From contig CAWZYM010000298.1 of assembly GCA_963966185.1 (NCBI GenBank), positions 311,501 through 375,500 on the forward strand: DNA of 64,000 nt. Reading direction: 5' to 3'. The DNA is from Rhabditoides inermis (Eukaryota > Nematoda > Chromadorea > Rhabditida > Rhabditidae). The first letter of the stretch is position 1. Every line of letters begins with the position of its first letter. Below the pieces are notes generated by a model, which searched no databases, was not told the origin of the DNA, and saw nothing but the letters and a program-made list of their open reading frames with translations. Shown in pieces: positions 11,701-21,864 of the stretch. A program made the translations under genes and the position numbers.

Positions 11701-14700
11701 ATGGACGATCTGCTTTCGCTGGCTGGCCCGGCGCAGAACGAGGAGCAGATTCCCATAAAACACGTGTGCAACTTCTCATCCATCACAGAACAGACACATG
11801 ATCAGGCAAGGATTTCCACACTCTAACACAGAGTTCCCAAATCCGAACGTGCCCCTAGACAGTATTCAAGTCGTACATTGAAACCCAGTGTACATTCCAT
11901 TTCCCATTAGTGTGCCCCGCAGTCGAACAGATTGACCCACTGGCATTATCGTATTGCAGTTCTTTCTGGAAGTCGTGTGATGGACAAACGTCGTCTGTCT
12001 GCCTTTGATAGCCATGCTCGGACTGGCATGCAACTCACTCAATATACTCATTCTCACAGGAAACCGGGCGGCAAGGAGGATACCTAGCTGGTGAGGAGGG
12101 GCGAGAGAGGGAGAGAGGGAGAGAGGGAGAGAGGGAGAGAGGGAGAGAGGGAGAGAGGGAGAGAGGGAGAGAGGGAGAGAGGGAGAGAGGGAGAGAGGAG
12201 AGAGGGGGAGAGAGGGAGAGAGGGAGAGAGGGAGAGAGGGAGAGAGGGAGAGAGGGAGAGAGGGAGAGAGGAAGAGAGGGAGAGAGGGAGAGAGGGAGAG
12301 AGGGAGAGAGGGAGAAGAGAGGGAGAAGAGAGGGAGAGAGAGAAAGCGAGACAAATTTCGAAAAATGATTATAGTTGCACCTTATTCAACAAGTGTGCTC
12401 CGCGGCCAACATGGTTGACCCAGTGCTACTACCGTAATTCAGGACGCTTCTTCTCGCGCTGGCCGTGTGTGACTGTCTCTTTCTGTTGTTCGCAGTCCTG
12501 GAGGTGACACCCATGAGCATCCCTGCACTCGCCTTTAGCAACCAGTTCAATATGGTGAGTGGGTTAGTGGTAACGGTGAATTCAAGCATTGAGTAGGTAA
12601 AGGTGAGATTCGGTGATTGGTATGATGTGGAAACTTTCAACCTATTAAATACTCACAATCACAAAAAACTTTGGAAGTATAACACATGCCTTTTCAGATC
12701 TACTCTCACTGCGCGCTCTACATCCGCACACTCGCCAGCACCTTTTACAAGAGCAGCGTGTTGTGAGTTATCTTTCTCTCTTTCTCTTTCTCCCTCTCTC
12801 TCCCTTTCTCTCTCCTCCCTCTCCCCCTCTCTCTTTTCTCTCTATCTCTATCTCTCTCTCTTTCTATCTCTCTCCTTTTTCTCTCTCTCTCCTCTCATCT
12901 CTCTCTCTCTCTTAGAAATCAATAAATCAATAAGTCGATTGCAGTATCGTGGTTGTGTTCAATGTGGAGCGGTACATCTGCGTGGTGTACCCGCTGCGGG
13001 CGCACCGCGTGTGCACTGGAAGGACCAGCAGGACGGCTGTGGTGGCCAGGTGGGGTCAACCTGTCTTGTTTTGTTCTTCTCTCTCCTTATCTGGTGTAGA
13101 AAAAAGATAGAGAGATGTATTTCTCTGTTTCTGTTTCTGCCAATAATCGGTAGCGATCGTGGGCAAAAGAACACTGTTATTGTATACTCATGGTTCTAGC
13201 GTTATTCGATGTTCATTCCACTACATGATCATTCGAAATAGACGAGTGCTGATTGCGAGGATTTCCGATTTCCTTGCAGCATCTTGATCTCGTTGCTCTG
13301 CTCCCTGCAGTGGCCGCTGTGCTATCGGGTGCGTCTCTGCTACCAGCAGGCGGTCGATGAACACTTCTACGTCATCCTCCTCACAGAGAACGCCGTCCTG
13401 CAGGTCTGTCGAACACTCTCTTCTGGTTTGTGGTTTTGTCACTAAGAAATAATCAATTACTCATATTGATGTCTACCATCTTTCTTTCAATTGCCAGGTA
13501 GCTGTCATGATCTCGAGGTGCGAACACCTTGTCTGATTCCCCTCTCTTGCAGTTGTACTACCGATTCATGGACTACTTCACTCTCTTCGCATTCAATGTC
13601 TTGCCCATTCTCGCCCTCCTGGCAATGAATACACGCATCATACTCGCACTCGGCAGGGTGGGTGTGACGTCATCACTGTGACGTCATCTGATCTCATTTG
13701 CATATTACAGGTGGTGGACGAGGACGAGCGCAGGGCGGGCAAGGGAGGCGAGAGCGGGGTGCTGGTGCAGGTGAGAGCATGGAAGGGATGTTCAAAGAGT
13801 TCAGAGATACAGAGATTTTCCGGAATATCTGACTCTAACTCTGAATCCTGAGGACGTAGACCGAAGAAATGGCAATGCCAAACTATGCACGCGTCTCATA
13901 ATCAGTATGGCAGCCGTTGTGAGCCAACGAATGATGTGTTGCTGAAACTATACTCCAAGTGATTACATGGTGGTGGATGAGATTCCTGATACGCAGCACT
14001 TCTCCGCCGCCGCTCTGTGCAAGACGTACCCCCTCATCTCCGATGAGCCAGTGTGGCCGCGGAAGGAGAAGGGAGGGGAGGAGGAGGAGGAGGAGAGGGT
14101 GAATACATGTCGTGCTGTGGCCAGGACACTAGTTTCGTAGTTGTTTGCTAATTCTGTTTCTTATTGTCGTTATGGCCATTCAGATAAGTGTTAGTGTGAT
14201 GGTGCGCGTGGTGTGTTGTGAACATGAATAGCTGGTGATGTGATCAGTGAATATCGAGACAATATAGTTTTCTTTCAGGACTCCTCCTCCACCGGGCCGC
14301 AGTCGAAGGCGGGAGCGAACGCGATGCTCTTCGCTGTGGTGAGTGACGTCATCCACCACGTCATGCTGACGTGACTGGTTCAGGTGCTGATGCTTCTGGT
14401 GTGCGTGGGTCCGCAGGCGCCGGCTCGGCTGCTCTTCGACCTCTATGGACAGTACCACTCCACTGCCATCGTATACACAAGCATCACACAGCAGGTGCGG
14501 AAGGAGTAGCGAGTGGCCAAGAGATCATGTTCCATAAAAAAGAGCAGTATTCAGGATTCAGGTTCTTTCGAGATGAGTGAGCAACAAAGTGAAAAAGATG
14601 ATATTATGGTTGATGATATTATGGTTCGCATGAAGAAGAGAAGATAATGGATATTTATTAGACATTAGGAACAAAAACGATATTTCAGCTCGTCTTCCTC

Positions 14701-14946
14701 AATGCTGCGATGAACTTTGCCGTGTACTGCGTCGTATCCAAGAGGTGAGTGGTAAACAAGTGAACAAACAAGTAAACAAGTAAACAACCCTGCAGGTACC
14801 GCGGTCTGATGCGCGGCACGGTGAAGCGGCTGGTGTCTGGGTTGCGGGCGCCGGGCGGGTGGTCGGCCGGGAGTCGGGGCAGCCGCGGAAGCAGCGCCCC
14901 CGCGACCACACTCGACGACAGGCCACTCGTACTCATACAAGTATAG
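11701..14946 (+). CDS. Class A G-protein-coupled receptor, neuropeptide (FMRFamide-receptor-like), with one in-frame TGA
   Basis: Thirteen exons fit: 11701-11805, 11960-12090, 12443-12554, 12698-12762, 12945-13049, 13280-13403, 13553-13657, 13711-13770, 13997-14098, 14279-14338, 14384-14494, 14689-14744, 14796-14946. They total 1287 bp (428 codons plus stop) and all phases agree. Seven-helix landmarks are visible: TM1 GLACNSLNILIL, TM2 LALAVCDCLFLLF (LAxxD), TM3 end ERYICVVYPLRAH in place of DRY, TM4 ILISLLCSLQWPL, TM5 FNVLPILALLAMNTRI, TM6 LMLLVCVGP, TM7 NFAVYCVV in place of NPxxY, then a basic and Ser-rich tail. An N-glycosylation site (NFS) sits in the extracellular N-terminus. It should be a plasma-membrane peptide receptor; the ligand class is inferred only from the overall pattern. 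Oddities: exon 1 uses a GC donor (GCAAGG), and exon 2 has an in-phase TGA at 11978-11980 just before TM1. It may be a nonsense allele, a sequence error or a mis-modelled exon start. Confidence 0.8.
12093..12345. repeat. AGAGAGGG octanucleotide array
   Basis: About 250 bp of AGAGAGGG repeats with a few interruptions, in the receptor's intron 2. Both strands read as long low-complexity open frames, which are not genes. Confidence 0.95.
12770..12914. repeat. CT-rich imperfect microsatellite
   Basis: Impure CT repeat of about 145 bp in the receptor's intron between the exons ending 12762 and starting 12945. It lies next to the acceptor and may serve as an extended polypyrimidine tract. Confidence 0.9.
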
Positions 14947-15702
14947 ACCCACTCCTCCCACTCCCTCGCTTTGCCTGCGCCGACACGGGTACACGCTAGC
15001 ACTATCTCTTCTATCGATTCGGCTAACGACTCATGTGCATATGATTTGTGATGGTGATAAAGTGTTTACATTGGTGATCTATGATAGCGAATGTATAGTT
15101 CGCACGTTGTAGTTCAATGGTGGCCCTGTCCACGTACAGTCAAGTGGGCAGCGTTGATACGCGGTCTCTTTCGAGCCACTCGTTTCGGTTTGGCATATTG
15201 CATATAATATCCTTCGCGCTTATTAAAACGATGTTCAGAGTTAGCTGTTAGTAGCTGTTAACACGATTAGATGACGTCACGGATTTCTGCCTAGAGGCTA
15301 ACGAAAGGTGTGAGAGTGGTCGTCACTCCATCGTGACTAGCGGTACATCATTGGCCGCCGAGAGGATTGAACCCGCGACGGGTAATGATATTATGCTTTA
15401 TTAACACCTAATAGCATAATATTTTATAACACCCGAAGACCCTGGAGAGTACATACTCGGGCTGTGAAATTTTCTCTGTCGAGGAATGTGACGAGAGAAT
15501 AGAGAAATAACATAAACAAACGCATAGTGGAAGAAATGGAAGATTCATAGAGTAGATAATCATGAATGTAAGTAGGTAATGCATGAAATCCGCTGACAAT
15601 CGAAAAAACAGAAGTAGGATATGTAAGATTGAAAGAGAACATACACTCAAATCGAAATGATGGAACAGATCACAATCCAAAACGTAAACAAAAGCAGTGA
15701 AA
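14947..15702. other. Receptor 3' flank and spacer before copy B
   Basis: Contains a tRNA-like box B region (15330-15390) and an imperfect palindrome around 15388-15424 (TATTATGC against GCATAATA). No canonical AATAAA close to the receptor stop was noted and no other gene is supported. Confidence 0.4.
15325..15392 (-). repeat. tRNA-like box B region, minus strand
   Basis: The minus strand contains CGCGGGTTCAATCC, a good box B. A matching box A and cloverleaf were not found, so it is a tRNA-derived fragment. Confidence 0.35.
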
Positions 15703-15838
15703 TATTGAATGTGGCCAGCTCGAATTAGCATGTCCCCTCCGTTGTCGCAATGACGAGAGAGACCGGTCGCAGCATCATTTCTCATCACTGAACGGTCCGT
15801 CATTCTCCAAGTCCACAGTCACGGTGAGCTATTTGTAA
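15703..15838 (+). repeat. Dispersed first-exon-like repeat, copy 2
   Basis: Near-identical to 1975-2102 and ends at the same GTGAGC donor-like site. It sits at the left edge of segmental copy B. Confidence 0.55.
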
Positions 15839-16045
15839 AGACGGCACAAATGAAAAGACCCACTAGCCTTCCCATGGTGGGTCCGGCCACGAAAATTTCA
15901 AATGGATAATACGGTAACTAGGAGCTTTCATGTTTTTGCGAGCTTACGTTTCACCAGAAATTGATAAGAAATGACCATCTCTTTTTTTACGAAAACACAG
16001 TGAGGTCGCTCATAAATCATAAATAGCTGCCAGCAAACATTGCTT

Positions 16046-16116
16046 CTATGGCGCAACTGGTTAAAGTTTCGCCTGACAATCACGGGTCGCGGGTTCGGTT
16101 CCGCTGACGAGTTTTG
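16046..16116 (+). repeat. tRNA-derived sequence (SINE-like), copy B
   Basis: Same box A-like and box B-like blocks as at 2305-2375, carried along with the segmental duplication. Confidence 0.5.
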
Positions 16117-16471
16117 CTATAACTCTTTCGCTCCAGTCAGCCTGCCTGCGCATCATAACTCGTGTAGAATTCAGTCAATCATTTGGGATTTTTGTCCACT
16201 TCATCTTGTTTTTATGTCAAACTTTTCGGTACACTGGTACAGATGTGGCCAGGCAGACGGTCCCATGTTGCCGATGTTGCCATTGTTGCCACTTTTGGCT
16301 ATATGTGATTCAGCTCAAAGTTAAGTAATCGTCTCGTTATTGAGCTTGATTGAAAGCTAGTGATGTCATCTACTCTACTGTACTCAATGTCTTTCATATC
16401 GATATCACACTCTCAGATGGAGTCGAAATCTTTTGAGGGTGTCAATGAGACAGCTCACTGGTATTGTGAAC

Positions 16472-16906
16472 TAGTGTTGGGTCGATTAATCGACTTTCAA
16501 TTAATTTTCGATTAATCAGCTCGATTAATCAATTAATCGGTCGATTAATCGATTAATCGAACATGTTTCGATTAACGATTAATCGTTATGCGATTAATCG
16601 AAAGTAATTTTCTCAATTTCGGTACAGTTTTCGTTTCCTAGAGCGTTGTTTGAGTTGAAATAAGCCACATTTTCTCAGAAATGAACTGTTTATGGTAACT
16701 GTTCACATCAAGCTACGAAAACATGATTGGGAATTAATCATCAATCGATTAATCGACAAAAGTTCGATTAAAGATTAATCGTTAATCGATTAATCGACAA
16801 TTTCTCGATTAACGATTAATCGATTAACCGTTAATCGAAGGTTTCGATTAATTTTTCGATTAAACGTTAATAATTAATCGAACATTACTTAATCGACCCA
16901 ACACTT
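16472..16906. mobile_element. hAT-type MITE with 8-bp target duplication
   Basis: The ends are TAGTGTTGGGTCGATTAAT and its near-complement finishing CGACCCAACACTT. The element is flanked by TTGTGAAC at 16464-16471 and 16907-16914. Segmental copy A has a single TTGTGAAC (2737-2744) and no insert, which is a direct empty site. The 8-bp duplication and TAGTG-like end fit the hAT superfamily. The 435 bp interior is packed with CGATTAAT motifs in both orientations and encodes nothing. Confidence 0.88.
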
Positions 16907-17129
16907 TTGTGAACAAACGACTGATAGGTGCGGAAGTGACGGCAGCAGACAGGAAGAAGATGGTCTTCATTATCAGTACATTTCTTTAACCAAGTTCTGA
17001 ATATTTTTCAGTCAATGCAGTTATTTAGCAACTTGAGCAATCGATGGAAGAGTAATATCAGAGCGTCATTTGATTGCATAGTAAGTCTTTGTAATCGGAG
17101 TAGTAGTGACGATTGAGTTCATAATTCAG

Positions 17130-18721
17130 TTACACTTACGTCTCTTGAATACGAAAGAGTTTGGACTTGGACTCGCAGCGCTCGCCAGGTATGTATGACC
17201 TGTTAAATAAAAAAAACTATTATCATCTTTTTTAGATACACTCATAATAGCAAAAAAAAACTGTTTTGGTATATGAATTTGTTAAAAATCACGACAGTGT
17301 TAAGTTTTTCATTAAAAAGATTTCTGAATGTTGCATTCAATTTAGGACCAAGTTGACGATCTGTATCTCAAATATGGCCATTTATCAACAACGAAAGTTG
17401 AGGCCAATCATTTGCCACTTTATCAAGAAAATGGAAAAGGCTCAAGCACTGGTTCGACCAGTTTGCGACAAAGTGGTGAGAATAACTATTTTTTTTACGT
17501 ACTTACTTCATTTTATTGTTTATTGACATGCGTATATTTGAAGAGCCTTCGTGAAGCGGTCAACCCCTCCTACTCCAACAGCTGTGGTCTGTCTGGCCTA
17601 TCCGCAATAAGTATATACGGTATGTGTACGGAATCATTGTTAAAGTTAGATTTACTAACTTTCACACAATCGCATTAGAGACCCCAATGAACATTTGTGT
17701 GACCCAAGCGGAATCCTGTGTTCTAATGTTCTAATATGCAAATATGAAAAGCATTGTATCTTCACGGTTTCAACCTATGCAGTTAGATAGCATTCGGTTA
17801 GCTGATTTCAGGCATACTTTGTTTGCGGCTGAAGATACTGTGCTAATACCAAAAAAATTTAGTAAATGTGGTCGATGACGTCATAATTTTCTCTGATCTC
17901 GCCGCCCTCTCTGTCACGTTGCCCCGTTGAGAGCGCGTGCTCTGTGCGCGCGTTTGGCGTGGAATTGTGGCAATCACAATTATTGATTGGGGTCCCTACA
18001 ATCGCATAATTAGATTGGATACGAAAACGCCCGAGTTCGACTGAGTGAGACTGGATGAACCAACCACGCTTCAACCAACAGGAACAGGAATGTATGTATT
18101 TTTCATTACGCGTATGAGATGATATTAAGATATGACGTGGGTACTCTCAAGTAACCACGTCATAAACTACTCATAATGTTATGACAGTTTTGTTCTTGAA
18201 AGTATAAACTACAATACTTTTTTATTTTCAATTTATAATCTGATTCAGGTCTCTTCAAAACGTTCGCGTATTCCTTAGTGGAAAAGTACGAGTTTCGTAG
18301 TGCATTATAGAAATGAAATATTTAAACTTTAGACGGCTAAACATCAGACATTGCGATGGATCAACATGAAATACTATGGTGCCGAAGGGGGACGTGGGAG
18401 GTAAACAAATATATAAACGCATTGTATCGTGAACGATACGTTATCTTTATATACTATTTAAAACATACAGTTAAGAAGTTGTACGGAAACCTGCGTCTCA
18501 ACAACGACATTGCCAGTAGGCGAGAAGGCAAATCAAACCCTTCTCACGTCACAGACCAAGGACGATCCTGGCTTCTTCACAAACGGCAAGAAGTCAGCAC
18601 GGTAGGAAGAAAGGACAACATGTACTTATTTGTGTGTGAGATAATAATTGACATGTATTTCAGGAAGTTGACACTATTTTGACAATTGCGTTTATGACAC
18701 ATGACGAAACTCATATGCGAG
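17130..18721 (+). pseudogene. Family X gene, copy B, first half
   Basis: Exon blocks equivalent to copy A: 17130-17188, 17346-17475, 17544-17619, 18014-18091, 18249-18285, 18333-18400, 18476-18601, 18664-18721. The second exon is open here (LHLRLLNTKEFGLGLAALAR), where copy A has a stop. The presumed start ATG of exon 1 (2853-2855 in A) is changed to ATT near 17027. The exon at 18014-18091 has a 4-bp insertion relative to A that shifts the frame. A MITE sits in the preceding intron, ending 16 bp before that exon. Copy B is therefore also non-functional as read, but through different lesions. Confidence 0.55.
17676..17998. mobile_element. MITE with TAGRGACCCCAAT termini and 9-bp target duplication
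   Basis: The ends are TAGAGACCCCAAT and ATTGGGGTCCCTA, flanked by CAATCGCAT at 17667-17675 and 17999-18007. Copy A has one CAATCGCAT (3510-3518) and no insert, proving an insertion of 323 bp. A 9-bp duplication is typical of Mutator-like elements, though an 8-bp reading (hAT or P type) is possible because a T is shared at one edge. There is no coding capacity. Confidence 0.88.
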
Positions 18722-19849
18722 GTGAAACGTATGTATATGCAATATGAGCCTTCGCCTCAGGTGAGTGTTTAGTAGTTATAGTTTTCACTATCCCATACTT
18801 ACATATTGGATGATAACTTCTTTCAGAATTTTCGCAACAAAGTGTGAGCTGACCGGACAAGAAAACACAGAGCCGCCACCGCAGTGACAGACTGCGCCCA
18901 TACACCTGGACTCTGCACCGGATGCTCACCCGCTCACAGGATGCAACACGAATCGCTAATGTTCCGCCACCATACCCGCACATTGTTATTGATTGATAAC
19001 TTTCATGGATTTCTAAGAGCTTTATACATACTTTATACACACCAACCATCATTTCGTTGTTTTTATGCCAATATCGGAAGAATCGGAAGATAATAAATTG
19101 TATTTTGATGATTTGTTAAGTAAGCTGTAAGCAATATGGGAAGTACGATATTACTAGACAATACGTAACGCAACTGTAAACTGCAGTTGCAATACTGTGA
19201 TAAGTTGACAATATTCGCGATTCAAACTCCGGTTTTGTATCTGAATTGTATACTGATTGGTCGTGCCTTTTTTATCATTTTCTCAATAATCACAATGATA
19301 ATAACATCATGTCAATACTGTAAATTGCAGTTTGCTTTTATTTATTACAACAACGTAAGTTCTTCGACAAAGTCGTTACGCCAAGCAACCAACTAAGGAG
19401 ATGCTTACATATAATCGACAAAAACAAGTTATATACTCATATACATATCTTATGTTTGTTTTGTCAAGTCAATTCACGAACTGATATGCAAATTAACTTT
19501 ACAAGTAATAATTACCATCAAAAATTAGACAAGACATTATAATGAACAATCGCCGTTCGCTATTTTCTCAATCTCACAGTCGCTGGTTCGATCCCCTCGA
19601 AGTCAACCAATCTCGTTTAATTCAATCGGTCCCTGTGGTATGGTAATCCACTCTAATCTCTCATTGAAGGCATCACAGCATCATTTTCGGATTCAATAAC
19701 GGAATTCAAGTCGTCCGACGTCACCCTACCTCTCTGCTGACTCTCTCCCTCTGCTGACTTTGTCGCAATTCAAGAACCTCATCTTGTTCTCGAGTAGGAG
19801 GACCTCGAATTCCACTGGCTGAGCAAAAAATCGTACGATATGAGAAAAA

Positions 19850-21659
19850 AAAAGATAAAACAAACAAAAAATCGAATGTTGACTACAGTCTACGAATCTT
19901 CGGAAATGCGGCGACGAGAATGAGTATACGATTCCCTCACAACTTCACACCTAGTTCTTGTAGTGGATTCACACGGAATACAGCGGTCTATTATAAACCA
20001 AGAGCTAGCTAAAATCATAAGAAATATTCTCATTTCAGATCGGATGAGAGAAATTCTTTTCCATACCGAACAGGTATATTTGATAACCTTATTGATGAAA
20101 AACCAACAACTTGTTTCGGGGAGTCGACCATCATCCACAATACGCAACAAAATCAAGCAATTATATCATCTCTGACACACGATACTCATTTACGAGGTGA
20201 AACATATGTATGTACATATGAAACGTATGAAACGTTCGTATGTATGTATCTGCAATATGTGCTTTCGCCGAAGTTAAGTTGTTCAAAATTCATAGTTCTA
20301 CCTAACACTCAAATAGATATTATCTTTCAAAAGTACTTCCAAGTAAAAGTAGTTGGTTTGTACTGTTGTCTCAGTTGAGCAAAAGGACTGACATGTTTTC
20401 AATGGAGACATGTGCCAACAGGCTCTCTCTCTCATACCAGTGCAAAGCGGCCATATTATAATGAACGCGTTTACGAAGTTATGCAGTTATTATCTAAAAG
20501 CACAACTTCTGTTGTAACATAACACGTCGAATAATGCTGAGAGCCTGTTTGCACATGTCTCCATTGAAAACATGTCAGTCCTTTTGCTCAACTGAGACAA
20601 CAGTACAAACCAACTACTTTTACTTGGAAGTACTTTTGAAAGATAATATCTGTCCTTTTCTTAAGTTTTGTTTCACAAAATTACATTTTCATACACGTTC
20701 GCGATTCGCTGCGAGGATACCGACGCGCACCCGCTATTCGCCTATCTCTCTCTCTCTCACTCACACACAGAGGGGGCGGGGCGAAAGCGATTGTGCGACG
20801 CCCGCCCGCCCGCCCGACACCAATCTCAATCCGCACTCGAATGCGGACTCTCCGTATCTCGCTTCAAATTCAATCAAACTCAATACAACTTTCTATAACT
20901 CTATCGAATAGAGATGTGAATGCAATGTAACAGTGGAAATCACTTCAAAATGAGGAAAAGTGCTTCATCCGGGAAAAGTCGTTTTTGAGCATTCTAGCGC
21001 GCGGGGACATCCAGTACAAACGAGAGGGCGCTGGCGCGCCCTCTCTAATTGGTCAATTAGATACACTTAGAATGGTATCTTTTTTTTTTTTTAAAGTGTA
21101 TGAGTATTGCAGATACATACATACGAACAGTGTATGAGTATGAGTTTACTGAACGCATCAGTCACATCCCCCGTCGACTAAGCATGGAAGATTGAAAATT
21201 CGGGATGACCCGCTCAGGACCTTTCCTGAATAGCAGAACGGCTTCCAATCTCTTAGATTATGACGTTCCTGGATTGATCAGAGAACTTCACACATATCAT
21301 TTCGTTGTTTTGTAATGTTAATATTGCATTCAAGTTTGTATGATAGATGCGGTACTCTGTAATAATACGGTACTTTGCAGGATTATTTGAGAGAGAAAGA
21401 TTTTGTGATGTGAGAGAGAAAAGGTCATATTATGTTGGTTCGAGAAACAACCCTTGTGTCTTCGTGTGTAGCCGTCTACATACGTTAAATATACATACTA
21501 ACATATACCTTTTGCCAGGGGTCCTTCGTTTGGAAAGTGGAAAGGCGCCGCTCTCACAGAAAGTCGTTGGAAAGATACACCAAAGACGTGATAGAGTGTA
21601 TAACGGAACTGTCAGATTTCGACACACAGCTGTTTCCGCGCTCTCACCTGTCTATCGAA
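19850..21659 (+). pseudogene. Family X gene, copy B, second half, split by an insertion
   Basis: Counterparts of copy A exons: about 19870-19950 (SLRIFGNAATRM), 19984-20073 (RSIINQELAK then IIRNILISDRMREILFHTEQ), about 20117-20196 (GVDHHPQYAT) and 21519-21659 (VWKVERRRSHRK through FPRSHLSIE, 47 codons, intact with clean splice sites). The composite element 20317-21050 lies between the GVDHHP exon and the last exon. The protein is unrecognised. Confidence 0.5.
20317..21050. mobile_element. Composite foldback element, copy 2 (inverted relative to 8082-8825)
   Basis: Reverse complement of 8082-8825 with small differences (shorter GGGC run, altered TC tract). It interrupts segmental copy B at a point where copy A is continuous (about 5845-5865), so it arrived after the duplication or was lost from A. 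An exact target duplication could not be resolved. Confidence 0.75.
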
Positions 21660-21727
21660 GTGAGCATGCACATTTCCACTTTCACTCCAAGAAACGAACT
21701 TCGCTCAGTGGTGGTGGAACTAACACG

Positions 21728-21864
21728 AATCGAATTTGGCAATCTCAAATTAGCATGACTTCCTCATTTTCCGCAATGATGAGAGCGAGCGGTCGCAACT
21801 TCAGTACTCGAACCTCGATTTTGGGAAGCAGTCGTCCGCCAAACAAACATGGTGAGCTATTCTA
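21728..21864 (+). repeat. Dispersed first-exon-like repeat, copy 3 (host-gene first exon)
   Basis: Shares the ATTAGCATG start, the CGCAATGA core and the terminal GTGAGCTATT donor with the copies at 1975 and 15703. Here its last three exon bases are ATG (21849-21851), which fit as the start codon of the gene that follows. Confidence 0.55.

Larger units (their letters stand above)
15703..21690. repeat. Segmental duplication, copy B
   Basis: Direct copy of 1975-6435. It is longer because of three insertions: a 435 bp MITE (16472-16906), a 323 bp MITE (17676-17998) and the inverted composite element (20317-21050). Outside these the two copies run in parallel with scattered substitutions and small indels. 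Similarity ends near 21680, where copy A turns to unrelated sequence. The first-exon-like repeat follows at 21728. Confidence 0.9.

Noticed and set aside
12093..12345. CRISPR-like array
   Set aside because: A simple octanucleotide microsatellite with no spacers, in a eukaryotic gene.
11866..12507. Long open frames on both strands (Ser/Pro/Leu-rich and Arg/Glu/Gly-rich)
   Set aside because: They are translations of the AGAGAGGG array within a receptor intron.
21755..21852. ATG at 21755 as the start of the membrane protein (MTSSFSAMMRAS...)
   Set aside because: This frame leaves one extra base at the donor, so the next exon would be read out of its long open frame. The ATG at 21849 joins in phase.
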